A DNA stretch of 64,000 bases. Source: Verrucomicrobiales bacterium (GTDB lineage Bacteria; Verrucomicrobiota; Verrucomicrobiia; Verrucomicrobiales; DEV007). How positions within the stretch are numbered: position 1 is the stretch's first letter; each line of letters begins with the position of its first letter. Of this stretch, positions 37,501 to 43,337 are shown one piece after another. The stretch lies in the NCBI GenBank assembly GCA_012960505.1, contig DUBC01000052.1, positions 1-64,000 on the forward strand, read 5' to 3'. The notes below the pieces were generated by a model. The model did not search any database and was not told the DNA's origin. It saw only the letters and a list, made by a program, of their open reading frames with translations. The translations under genes were made by a program, and so were the position numbers.

Positions 37501-38469
37501 ATATTCACAAGCACAGAAGCCGCGCGCAGCTTGAAGGTTAGCTTTGACTATATGATGCTGGTTTCTCCAGAAGAATCTTCACCTTCTAGTGGAGATATAA
37601 TTGTTTCAGAAGCGATGTATAACCCCTTAGAGGGTTCTGATTATGAATTTATTGAACTTTATAATGCGGGGCAAAATTCTGTCGATCTAACTGGTTTTTC
37701 ACTCCCTCAAGGTAACCCTGTTAATGAATTTATCTTCCCTGAAAGATCGATAGCTGCTGGTGAATATCTTCTAATTGTAGCTAATCGTGAATCTTTTTTA
37801 AGTAAGTATGGTCAGCAGATTAATGCCCAGATAGTGGGGAATTGGTCTGGTGGTAAGTTAAATAATAATGGCGAAGAGATTATGCTTTTGGATAGAGATG
37901 GAAATCTTGTCACAAGCTTCATCTATAACAATAATGATCCTTGGCCCACTCAGCCTGATGAAGATGGTTATTCTCTTGTCTTATTAAATCCATTATTGGG
38001 AAATACAAGCGATGGCTCTCTGTGGACATCAAGTGCTGCAATTGGTGGATCACCAGGAAAGGCTGAAACAATAAACGAAGCATTTGCTTCTTGGATGGAG
38101 GCTCGAGAAGAAACTAATCCATTAGATATTAAGGGGGGTGATTTACTCAATAATCTTCTTACTTATGCTTTTGGAATTGATCTCATTAATGAAAAAACCC
38201 AAAGCGGAATTCCTTCCTTAGACATAGTGGAATTAGAAGGGAAACAGTACTTCGCCCTTGAGTATCGGGAAAGAAAAGATGCACTAGGTATGGAGTTTAT
38301 CATTGAAACGAGTAATGATTTAATCACTTGGTCACAGGATCAGAACAGTGCGGTCGAAATTTCTAGAGCTGCGGATGGTGATGGTGCTGAACGAATTATT
38401 TTACGCTCCAAGGATGCTATAAATAATACAGATTTAGGGTTTTTGCGGGTGCGTGTCCTTTCGCCCTAA
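31543..38469 (+). CDS. Giant secreted CotH-like/lamin-tail domain protein
   Basis: This 2308-aa protein has a signal peptide (~1-26). Lamin-tail domains begin near 27 (VTFSEIHYAP), ~384 (AAIINEVKIGG), ~637 (IIINEIMSDPPSDE) and ~2019 (IIVSEAMYNP). Two jelly-roll modules of the DDSSW...DDG...LNxxEI type lie at ~208-380 and ~1685-1855. A divergent CotH kinase-like domain spans about 1063-1390, with HDSDLAF near 1344 at the metal-binding site. A PKD-like Ig domain lies at ~1526-1610. The C-terminus has the ETSNDLITW beta module. It is probably a surface- or matrix-bound modifying enzyme. It is clearly related in layout to the 1663-aa CotH protein at 12325 but much longer. Confidence 0.85.
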   Translation: MHFSLLTNLGVTLLVSLILAVTADAERVTFSEIHYAPKNDTPEYIELFNNSGSAVDFACWEFSDGIDYKFPDFSASSPQQTFMCAFERVLVTNVDEKTFRENYTVPGDVKIFGPYTGSLSNAGEALELRDKNGVMVCRVRYNDRGTWPVAADGAGHSLRLINKYLSCSKFDNWAASASPGGTPGAAPAGSDGQRFSNPSVDLATSFPIVSLGDEWKYDASGNDLGSGWKELEYDDSSWSSGGGIFGRETASRIAAMPEPKIQTVWNERISTHYMRKQFDWAGGTGAAFFSMDAMLDDGLIIYLNGKEIGRHRMPAGDINYQTNASSVPSSLEAKIEERIIESDISGLLINGENTLAVEVHNNSRNSSDLVFGPIIRVSGAGGAAIINEVKIGGDGDGFIEFYNSSDKEINLQGYHLSDDINNLIKFTIGANANILASGFTTIGFKEAGFTVGGETKIYLSSPGAVTTLDAFEATLGADGRSVGRKPAGGSDWFVFSDPTPGAANIDSSDLAGLLDLNEIHFDAEGNVDWVELSADSDAAIPVEGLSLTSKIDFSDAVPLSGSVSGNSPKSWNVNFSPENTNEIQVYLITSGGTVLAANSFRVRNGVESYQSDPPGKEWFRGTGNTKNAANEPVRETSIIINEIMSDPPSDERNGEFIELYNRGNKAVDLSGWEFVEGISFTFPAGTSIESGAHLVVAANKNWIKSNYGDVPVIGNYENNLANEGELLRLEDSDGNLADEVNYKVGGDWPQWTNGDGSSMELIHPFADNDLPSSWKDSDESQKTSFEKYSFTGIYHHLSVPRLDKELWIHLVGDAHVVLKDIELLRGGQDIMQNAAKRTTSGRGETGWLTQGTHHASYFENGEFHLISDGHGDNRANKAEIQVNALTRNDELTLKFKARWVKGKPRVIFKTFEDSFVSTYRLPIPNDLGSPGKANGSLRSSAPPALGHLSHSPAVPTSKEPVTVSAKISGAADSVKLMYRQDSATNDRDWKSLTMNDNGSGADSRAGDGTWSAQILDQGIDNRIVQFYVLAKNGDQEVTLPARAPEIPAMYVVDDAEIDTDVTSYRVVVSAYDLRSMTSGSSAAWEWKFPNLSNHYKKMTLIVDEKEIFYNCEIRSSGSPWHAGSRSSFRQRGKFKLPLDKRLRGLSKFAWDNTPAAEGAANIFNNKVPRYMLYLMGHEVNENEFASMIENGGTPKHSVEFFEPVGNDFLERNFGDNGPQGELYRQDDIFFFDDNYSKDQITNRYWWYAGDDWPGPGRYHSQWLKRSRETDYDYTALINLLKTVKNSNGYTEEEINRLVDARRICMMAAVRGYIGDWDSFTLRRPKNSFFYRGPGDGKFHFFFHDSDLAFQNTGEMIFSGGNEFSAWLRKPYNRRIFRYYLTEILDKFQANGSRVDAWFDCEQAVSSTYNPNQNKYIGWDSGRRNRILSELSNGHTKKLDVGPIANTANDTITITGEAGYRVWEVAVENHSEGQFSWIDETTWKIEGVSLSNGSNSFRVIALDDDGKPAHGEETDTFTVNKTNNAAPHIVLDLNPGSGNVELSRTLVLDASESYDPEGDALSFVWNASSESVVLTTDGPTAVISFATPGLYEISLAVTDQKDKKSTISKEISVFGPKGFSAFNDVWIAPWIQEHDMEQKDNYSPGAWWSLSESLGKLVIQLPDDKSYPLGLPPGIADSKSYIQLDHTWQYSDANIDYMSEFAKVDFDDSSWKTGRGMFGKDSGTIPEPGINTPLQSNAAENLVSYYFRTEFEFSDDPVGAKIDLRAVIDDGARFWLNDIEIDRVRLPNGQIEHGTGASSNTASRDEKQSRQVGIYDGTGSLVNGKNILAVDLHNRNARSSDYLFAAELDITAQPITEGGNLDGTTHPWLKRDLPTRSDWALQTDLELWNLQFDEFMAGLMIEVDESAKRSRYAFGYKDGRRLAITKITSSGSAGTVHSVPFSSSDDVVIRIRRAENRLFFERSPESGIWEIIHHLDLQPNWESVHGGIFTSTEAARSLKVSFDYMMLVSPEESSPSSGDIIVSEAMYNPLEGSDYEFIELYNAGQNSVDLTGFSLPQGNPVNEFIFPERSIAAGEYLLIVANRESFLSKYGQQINAQIVGNWSGGKLNNNGEEIMLLDRDGNLVTSFIYNNNDPWPTQPDEDGYSLVLLNPLLGNTSDGSLWTSSAAIGGSPGKAETINEAFASWMEAREETNPLDIKGGDLLNNLLTYAFGIDLINEKTQSGIPSLDIVELEGKQYFALEYRERKDALGMEFIIETSNDLITWSQDQNSAVEISRAADGDGAERIILRSKDAINNTDLGFLRVRVLSP

Positions 38470-38472
38470 TAC

Positions 38473-38507
38473 AAAATGATTCCAAAACCGAATCATTTTG
38501 GGATTTT
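38473..38507 (+). terminator. Possible terminator after the giant CotH-like gene
   Basis: A perfect 10-bp inverted repeat (AAAATGATTC / GAATCATTTT) with a 7-nt loop starts 4 bp after the stop codon and is followed by GGGATTTT. The stem is A+T-rich and the T-tract short, so termination efficiency is doubtful. Confidence 0.5.
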
Positions 38508-38560
38508 AAATGCATCTCGTTGACTAGGTGAAATGTTTTGGTAGTGTCATAAGACCTTTC

Positions 38561-38599
38561 GCGCTGGTGAGCTTTTTATGTTTTTCGTCTCACCTGCGC
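38561..38599 (+). other. Stable hairpin upstream of tRNA-His
   Basis: Two 11-nt arms (GCGCTGGTGAG / CTCACCTGCGC, one T-T mismatch) enclose a T-rich 17-nt loop. The hairpin ends 25 bp before the tRNA. It could be a bidirectional terminator, a processing signal or part of a small RNA. No poly-T tract follows on the plus strand. Confidence 0.45.
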
Positions 38600-38624
38600 G
38601 GAAATTATAGAAATCATTTGAAAT

Positions 38625-38701
38625 GGTGACCGTAGCTCAGTTGGTAGAGCCCCGGTTTGTGGTATCGGTTGTCGCGGGTTCAAGTCCCGTCGGTCACCCC
38701 A
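38625..38701 (+). tRNA. tRNA-His (anticodon GTG)
   Basis: The cloverleaf folds cleanly. The acceptor GTGACCG pairs with CGGTCAC, the D arm is GCTC...GAGC, the anticodon stem CCGGT/ATCGG holds loop TTGTGGT (anticodon GTG), and the T arm contains GGGTTCAAGTCCC. The extra 5' G (38625), opposite discriminator C73, is the G-1 identity element of tRNA-His. The CCA tail is encoded (38699-38701). It lies 57 bp upstream of rnc. Confidence 0.96.
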
Positions 38702-38758
38702 TTTGATTTCTGAATCTGATATTTTTTATTTTTTAAAAAAGTATGTTTAATCGCGCAG

Positions 38759-39457
38759 ATGGATTCTATAGAGAAACGAATAGGTTACAGTTTTGAAAAT
38801 CCTGAGTTTCTCTCTGAGGCTTTAACACACCCAAGTCTGGCTTATGAAAACCAGGATAGTGGTTCGGACAATCAACGATTAGAGTTTCTTGGAGACGCGG
38901 TTTTGCAACTTGTACTGACCCATGAATTATTTTCAATGTTTCCTGATTTTTCCGAAGGTCATTTGACCAAATTAAGGTCTCGTTTGGTTTCCACTAAAGC
39001 TTTGGAAGAATATGCGCTAGGAATTGATCTTGGTACTTTTGTTTTACTTGGTAAAGGTGAAGAGCGTACGGGTGGCAGAAGCCGTAGGGGCGTCTTAGCT
39101 GATGCTTTTGAGGCTCTCATTGGTGCTGTTTATTTGGACAACGGATTTGATTCAGCTAAGAAGTTTATACTAGACTCTTGCAAAATAAAATTTGCTCAAA
39201 TTGTTGCCGAGCCCATAGAGAAAAACCCAAAAGGTGAATTACAGGAAGTTCTCCAAAAAATATCTCAATTTGCTCCCACTTATCACGTTTTGAACCAGGA
39301 AGGTCCGGATCACAACTGTTCATTTGAAACTGAAGTACAGTGGAATAGTATAGTCCTTGGCGCCGGTAAGGGTAAAAACAAAAAAGAATCTGAGCGATCC
39401 GCAGCTCAAAATGCCCTCGAAAAATCCCTGTGGGTAAACACAAACAATTGTGAGTAA
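38759..39457 (+). CDS. rnc: Ribonuclease III
   Basis: This 232-aa endoribonuclease cleaves double-stranded RNA in rRNA processing and decay. The RNase III signature LEFLGDAVLQLVLTHELF and the second acidic block GVLADAFEALIGAVYLD (Asp/Glu metal ligands) lie in the N-terminal domain. A C-terminal dsRBD runs from NPKGELQEVLQ to AAQNALEKSL. Length is normal for the family. It is the only protein gene directly downstream of tRNA-His. Confidence 0.96.
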   Translation: MDSIEKRIGYSFENPEFLSEALTHPSLAYENQDSGSDNQRLEFLGDAVLQLVLTHELFSMFPDFSEGHLTKLRSRLVSTKALEEYALGIDLGTFVLLGKGEERTGGRSRRGVLADAFEALIGAVYLDNGFDSAKKFILDSCKIKFAQIVAEPIEKNPKGELQEVLQKISQFAPTYHVLNQEGPDHNCSFETEVQWNSIVLGAGKGKNKKESERSAAQNALEKSLWVNTNNCE

Positions 39458-39513
39458 CTTGTTAATTGGTATTCCCAAAACCAATTGTTCCGGTTGCGAA
39501 TAAACTGGATCTT

Positions 39514-39588
39514 ATGTCTGTAAGTTTATTTATAGGAACATATTCACTGGTGTGGCTTGCTTATTGGGGCCTTATTCACTATGTGTGA
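39514..39588 (+). CDS. Possible 24-aa hydrophobic microprotein
   Basis: ATG 39514 to TGA 39588 encodes a Trp/Tyr-rich hydrophobic peptide (MSVSLFIGTYSLVWLAYWGL, then IHYV), a single TM-like helix. It sits 56 bp after rnc, in front of the A+T-rich region described next. There is no clear ribosome-binding site. It resembles the 23-aa hydrophobic ORF at 27658 only in size and character. Confidence 0.25.
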   Translation: MSVSLFIGTYSLVWLAYWGLIHYV

Positions 39589-39599
39589 ATAGTAATCCG

Positions 39600-39745
39600 G
39601 TACTGTGGAACACGCTTTTTTCACCTGTGGAATATCCTTTTCACGCTTTGTTAACATCTAGAAGAAGAAGAAGAAATTATATCCCTTTAAATTAATTTTA
39701 ATAGAGTGTTGTGAAAACTATATAAAAACAGTTCTCTCTTTCTAC
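39600..39745. other. Candidate replication-origin-like region (DnaA-box-like sites, AAG trios, A+T-rich stretch)
   Basis: Two DnaA-box-like 9-mers in the same orientation, TGTGGAACA (39604-39612) and TGTGGAATA (39626-39634), start 22 bp apart. Each is one mismatch from TGTGGAAAA. They are followed by TAG(AAG)4 (39659-39673), which fits the DnaA-trio pattern. A run of A+T-rich sequence follows (39674-39706). Two parS sites lie 1.9 and 2.8 kb to the right, in and beside mnmG. The order box-trio-A+T-rich fits a DnaA origin, but no consensus TTATCCACA is present here. This is a hypothesis. Confidence 0.35.
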
Positions 39746-39761
39746 AATAATTTGTTTCTTT

Positions 39762-40532
39762 ATGATAATAGCCAGAGGACTCGTTGCTTTATTTCTTATT
39801 CCACTAGTTGGTCTTCTCCATTTTTTATTAGCTACACAGTTTGAGATTTACGAGCACAGACCCATTTGGGGTGCTGTTGTAGTATTAGCTTCATTGATAG
39901 TTCTTGGTAGATTATTAATGAGAGCTACCAACAATCACAAAACACTCACTGTGCTAAATTTGTTGGGCTGGGTTCTAGCACTGGCCCTATTTTGGTGGAT
40001 TGAAGTTTTCACACACTACCCCCCACTTAAAGTAAATCACAAATTGGGTCAGAAAATTAACTGGTCCAACGGAGAAAATCTCCAAGACAGTCAAGGGAAT
40101 TCATTCAATATAGATTCCCAACTCAATAAAACAAATCAAACGCTATTGGTTTTTTATAGAGGGCATTGGTGACCCTATTGTGTTGCTGAGCTCGTGAAGC
40201 TAGAAAACAAAATAGACCAACTCAAGTCAATGGATGTACAGGTGGTTGCTATTTCAAAAAGCGATCCACAGGATTCTCAAAAAACAAAAAATAAAACAAA
40301 GGGATTCTTTACCTTCGTTTCTGATCCCAGTGGATCTTTTATTAATAGTCTTGGATTATTAGATAAGGGGGGAAATCCTTTTACCGGCGACGACTCTGCA
40401 CGAATTAGTAAAATGTTAGTTAATAAAGAAAAGAAGATATTGTGGGTTAGATTCACTGAAAACAATAGAGTTAGAATTAAATCAAGTAACCTAATTTCTG
40501 AATTAATCGAAGGGATAAATAAATATAAATAA
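39762..40532 (+). CDS. Probable selenoprotein: membrane-anchored redoxin (AhpC/TSA-like) with UxxC active site
   Basis: A single 256-residue product is obtained if the in-frame TGA at 40170-40172 is read as selenocysteine (U137). Residues 1-~95 hold three TM segments. A linker leads to a thioredoxin-fold redoxin domain (~110-256) with LLVFYRGHW-U-PYCVAELVKL. Peroxiredoxin-like family members have FYRG-x-W-C-P-x-C here, so TGA replaces exactly the redox Cys, and the second Cys is C140. The downstream frame continues the fold (VVAISKSDPQD, FTFVSDPSGSFI) without another break. A SECIS-like hairpin follows the TGA. Terminating at the TGA would give a 136-aa membrane stub. The alternative explanation, a recent nonsense mutation or sequencing error, is less likely but not excluded. 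Confidence 0.8.
40175..40215 (+). promoter_or_regulatory. SECIS-like hairpin directly after the in-frame TGA
   Basis: The lower stem pairs 40175-40184 (CTATTGTGTT) with 40206-40215 (AACAAAATAG): nine pairs and one G-A mismatch. A 5-nt bulge on the 3' side separates it from an upper GCT/AGC stem, closed by a 10-nt loop that starts with G (40188-40197). The apical loop begins 15 nt after the TGA, within the distance usual for bacterial SECIS elements. Folding was done by eye, without energy calculation. Confidence 0.55.
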
Positions 40533-40547
40533 CTTAAAACCAACGAG

Positions 40548-42434
40548 TTACAATTTACTTTTGCTTATCCAAATAGTCAACACAGCTATATCCGCCGGAG
40601 TTATTCCACTAACACGAGAGGCTTGACCCAATGTTTTCGGTTTAATTTTGTTGAGACGAATAACAGCTTCTTTTTTTAAACCATTAATTAAATTATAATC
40701 GAGCCCATCAGGAATGGACGCCCCCTCCATATTTTCTGCTCGTGCAATCATTTGTTCTTGGCGCGCAATGTATCCAGCATTTTTACATTCTATTTCAACC
40801 AACCCCCAAACCTCACTGCTAAACAAAGATAGTAAATCTCCAGGCAATTTACTTAATTCATTTCCTGGTTTGCGAAACCATACATTTATCTTTAAACCCT
40901 CATGGTTTTTCTTATGAGCTAAGTCTAAAGCAACATTGTAATCTTCTTTTTTCTGCTTTGCTCTCTTTAGTCTTTCCCCTTTTACTAAACCACAATTCGA
41001 AGCCCATTCAGTTAGCCTAAGATCGGCATTATCTTGTCTTAATAAAAGTCTGTATTCTGCCCGGCTAGTGAACATCCTATAAGGCTCAGTTACTCCACGA
41101 GTTACCAAATCATCAATCATTACACCAATATATGATTTGGATCTTGATAATATCAGCGGCTCTTTGCACTGACACTTAAGCGCCGCGTTAGCACCAGCAA
41201 GCAAACCTTGTGCCGCCGCCTCTTCATAACCAGAGGTACCATTAATTTGACCGGCAAAATAAAGACCCCCGATAATCTTTGTTTCTAGTGTTGGCTGAAG
41301 TTGTGTTGGTGGGCAGAAGTCATACTCCACAGCATATCCGGGGCGTATAATTTCTGCATTCTCTAATCCCTTAATGGATCGTATAAATTCATATTGTATG
41401 GAATATGGTAAAGATGTGGATACACCATTCACATAATATTCATTTGTTTGTCGACCCTCTGGTTCTAGAAAGACCTGATGACGTTCTCGATCTGCAAATC
41501 TTACAACCTTATCTTCTATGGATGGGCAATATCTTGGTCCAACACCCTCAATAATCCCACTATGCATCGGTGATTGATCCAAATTGGATCGAATTAAATC
41601 ATGCGTGGATCCATTTGTATATGTTATCCAACAAGGTAATTGTTCCACGTGGAACATCGGATCTGACCAATTATTTAGGGTGAAAGTATTTGAACCGGAT
41701 AAAGATCCATTATCTTTAACAATTGTATCCGCAAGAAAACTAAACTTTGGTGGAGGTTCATCACCATCTTGCCTCTCACAAAGATCAGTATTAATAGATC
41801 TGCCATTCAAGCGACAGGGGGTCCCTGTTTTAAACCGTTCAATCTCGATACCCAAATCCCTCAGAGAATCTGAAAGTGTTGAAATACCATCACCCATCCT
41901 GCCACCAGCTTGATTTTGTTTACCCACATGCATCAAACCACGCATAAACGTTCCAGAACTAATTATGATTGATTTGGTATGATATTCAACACCAAGATTA
42001 GTACGGATTCCATAAACCACATCATTTTTAATCAAAAGATTTGCTACATTACCCTGGTGTAAATCCAAACCATCCTGACATTCCAATTCAAATTTTATTC
42101 TAAATTGGTAAGCTTTTTTGTCACATTGCGCCCTTGGTGCTCGTACACTTGGTCCCTTAGATGCATTCAACATCCTAAACTGAATACCAGTTGCATCAGT
42201 GTTCAGCCCCATTAATCCGCCTAGCGCATCAATTTCTCGAACCATATGCCCTTTACCCAACCCCCCAATAGCGGGGTTACATGACATCTGTCCAATAGTA
42301 TCAAGATTCTGAGTAATAATGGCAACGTCGCACCCCATGCGGGCCGCAGCCATTCCCGCCTCGACGCCAGCGTGACCCGCACCAATAACAAGAACGTGAT
42401 ATTTTTTGGGATAGATGAAATTACTCAAAATCAA
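40548..42434 (-). CDS. mnmG: tRNA uridine-5-carboxymethylaminomethyl modification enzyme MnmG (GidA)
   Basis: This 628-aa FAD enzyme works with MnmE to install the cmnm5 group at the wobble uridine of certain tRNAs. The N-terminal dinucleotide fold is clear (YHVLVIGAGHAGVEAGMAAA). Family blocks such as NPAIGGLGKGHMVREIDALG, GTFMRGLMHVG and ITYTNGSTHDLIRSNL are all present. The start must be a non-ATG codon: TTG at 42434, or TTG at 42428. A perfect parS palindrome is embedded in the coding sequence at 41641-41656 (codons for MFHVEQ), and a second lies 80 bp upstream of the gene. It is convergent with the selenoprotein gene (15-bp gap). Confidence 0.95.
   Translation of the reverse strand: MILSNFIYPKKYHVLVIGAGHAGVEAGMAAARMGCDVAIITQNLDTIGQMSCNPAIGGLGKGHMVREIDALGGLMGLNTDATGIQFRMLNASKGPSVRAPRAQCDKKAYQFRIKFELECQDGLDLHQGNVANLLIKNDVVYGIRTNLGVEYHTKSIIISSGTFMRGLMHVGKQNQAGGRMGDGISTLSDSLRDLGIEIERFKTGTPCRLNGRSINTDLCERQDGDEPPPKFSFLADTIVKDNGSLSGSNTFTLNNWSDPMFHVEQLPCWITYTNGSTHDLIRSNLDQSPMHSGIIEGVGPRYCPSIEDKVVRFADRERHQVFLEPEGRQTNEYYVNGVSTSLPYSIQYEFIRSIKGLENAEIIRPGYAVEYDFCPPTQLQPTLETKIIGGLYFAGQINGTSGYEEAAAQGLLAGANAALKCQCKEPLILSRSKSYIGVMIDDLVTRGVTEPYRMFTSRAEYRLLLRQDNADLRLTEWASNCGLVKGERLKRAKQKKEDYNVALDLAHKKNHEGLKINVWFRKPGNELSKLPGDLLSLFSSEVWGLVEIECKNAGYIARQEQMIARAENMEGASIPDGLDYNLINGLKKEAVIRLNKIKPKTLGQASRVSGITPADIAVLTIWISKSKL
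41641..41656. promoter_or_regulatory. parS: parS site (ParB/Spo0J centromere) inside mnmG
   Basis: This is a perfect 16-bp palindrome TGTTCCACGTGGAACA, a standard ParB-binding parS sequence. It lies in the mnmG coding region, where on the minus strand it encodes part of PMFHVEQ. A second identical copy is at 42514-42529. Two exact copies of a 16-mer within 0.9 kb are not expected by chance. Confidence 0.88.
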
Positions 42435-42513
42435 TATTTGTTAATTGTTTAAATTTTGATTCGAAGAAGTTCGAAAGCAACGCCTTTTCGATAATTACCC
42501 AACGAAAACAGAA

Positions 42514-42529
42514 TGTTCCACGTGGAACA
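42514..42529. promoter_or_regulatory. parS: parS site in the mnmG upstream region
   Basis: This is a perfect 16-bp palindrome TGTTCCACGTGGAACA, identical to the site inside mnmG, 873 bp away. It sits in the 301-bp A+T-rich region between mnmG and the DUF6580-like gene. parS clusters mark the origin-proximal part of bacterial chromosomes. The rest of this intergenic region shows no gene. Confidence 0.9.
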
Positions 42530-42735
42530 CAAAAACGCCGGAAATTATTTTTGGAATAATAAACAAGAAAAACAAACATTATATTTTTGTAAACACATGG
42601 TTATTAGGTGATTACAACCCTAACACAAACACAGTAAACTTAATAATCACCAACCAATTTTTATTCATTAAAAGCGACAATTTTTACAACCCGCTCTAGC
42701 GGGAAGCAAAAAATGAGATACTTTTCTATTAAAAG

Positions 42736-43323
42736 ATGTTCAAGCGTACTTCATTAATCTTATTAGTTCTAATCCTGTTCGTTGTTGTTCGAGTAGTCCC
42801 CGCCTACTTCGGTCAAACAACGGCAACAGCATTTGCCAACATTTCACCCCTAGCAGCACTAGCTTTATGTGGCGGCATGATGCTACCAACGAGAATAGCT
42901 TTCATACTTACTTTTGGAATTTTTATTACAAGTGACATTATGCTCAATCTTAAATATGAGCAGCCAATCATAAATTACCATTCGCTTTTTCTTTTAGCTG
43001 TATTCGCTGCTATTTTCACTTGTGGATACTTGCTGAGAAAACACAGGAAAATTAATATTCTGTTAGGCTCAACCATTGCGTCCAGCATTCTTTTTTATAT
43101 TCTTATGAATACAGTATCTTTTTTCATTGATCCGCATTATTCCAAAAATATAACAGGTTGGTTTCAAGCGAACACAACGGGCCTTCCAGGATATCCTCCG
43201 GCTTGGTTATTCGGCATTCGGACACTGATTAGCAATTCAATATTTGCACTAGTCTTTTACTTTGTCTTAAGCCTCAAATCTGACAGATTAATTGAAGAGC
43301 CCCACCTTTCTCAAACCACCTAG
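42736..43323 (+). CDS. DUF6580-like multi-pass membrane protein (possible ECF-type transport component)
   Basis: This 195-aa protein has about five TM helices. The segment FANISPLAALALCGGMMLP resembles the DUF6580 / ECF substrate-binding subunit pattern (N-x-S-P-x-x-A-x-x-L-x-x-G). Later TM segments contain a conserved-looking SDIMLN. It may bind a vitamin or cofactor precursor, but nothing confirms this. It ends 14 bp before pdhA and is probably the first gene of that transcript. Confidence 0.65.
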   Translation: MFKRTSLILLVLILFVVVRVVPAYFGQTTATAFANISPLAALALCGGMMLPTRIAFILTFGIFITSDIMLNLKYEQPIINYHSLFLLAVFAAIFTCGYLLRKHRKINILLGSTIASSILFYILMNTVSFFIDPHYSKNITGWFQANTTGLPGYPPAWLFGIRTLISNSIFALVFYFVLSLKSDRLIEEPHLSQTT

Positions 43324-43337
43324 ATTCTTTGCAAACA

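Noticed and set aside
40194-40532. Separate 112-aa gene starting at GTG 40194
   Set aside because: It lacks its own start context and continues the thioredoxin fold begun upstream of the TGA, so it is the C-terminal part of the selenoprotein.
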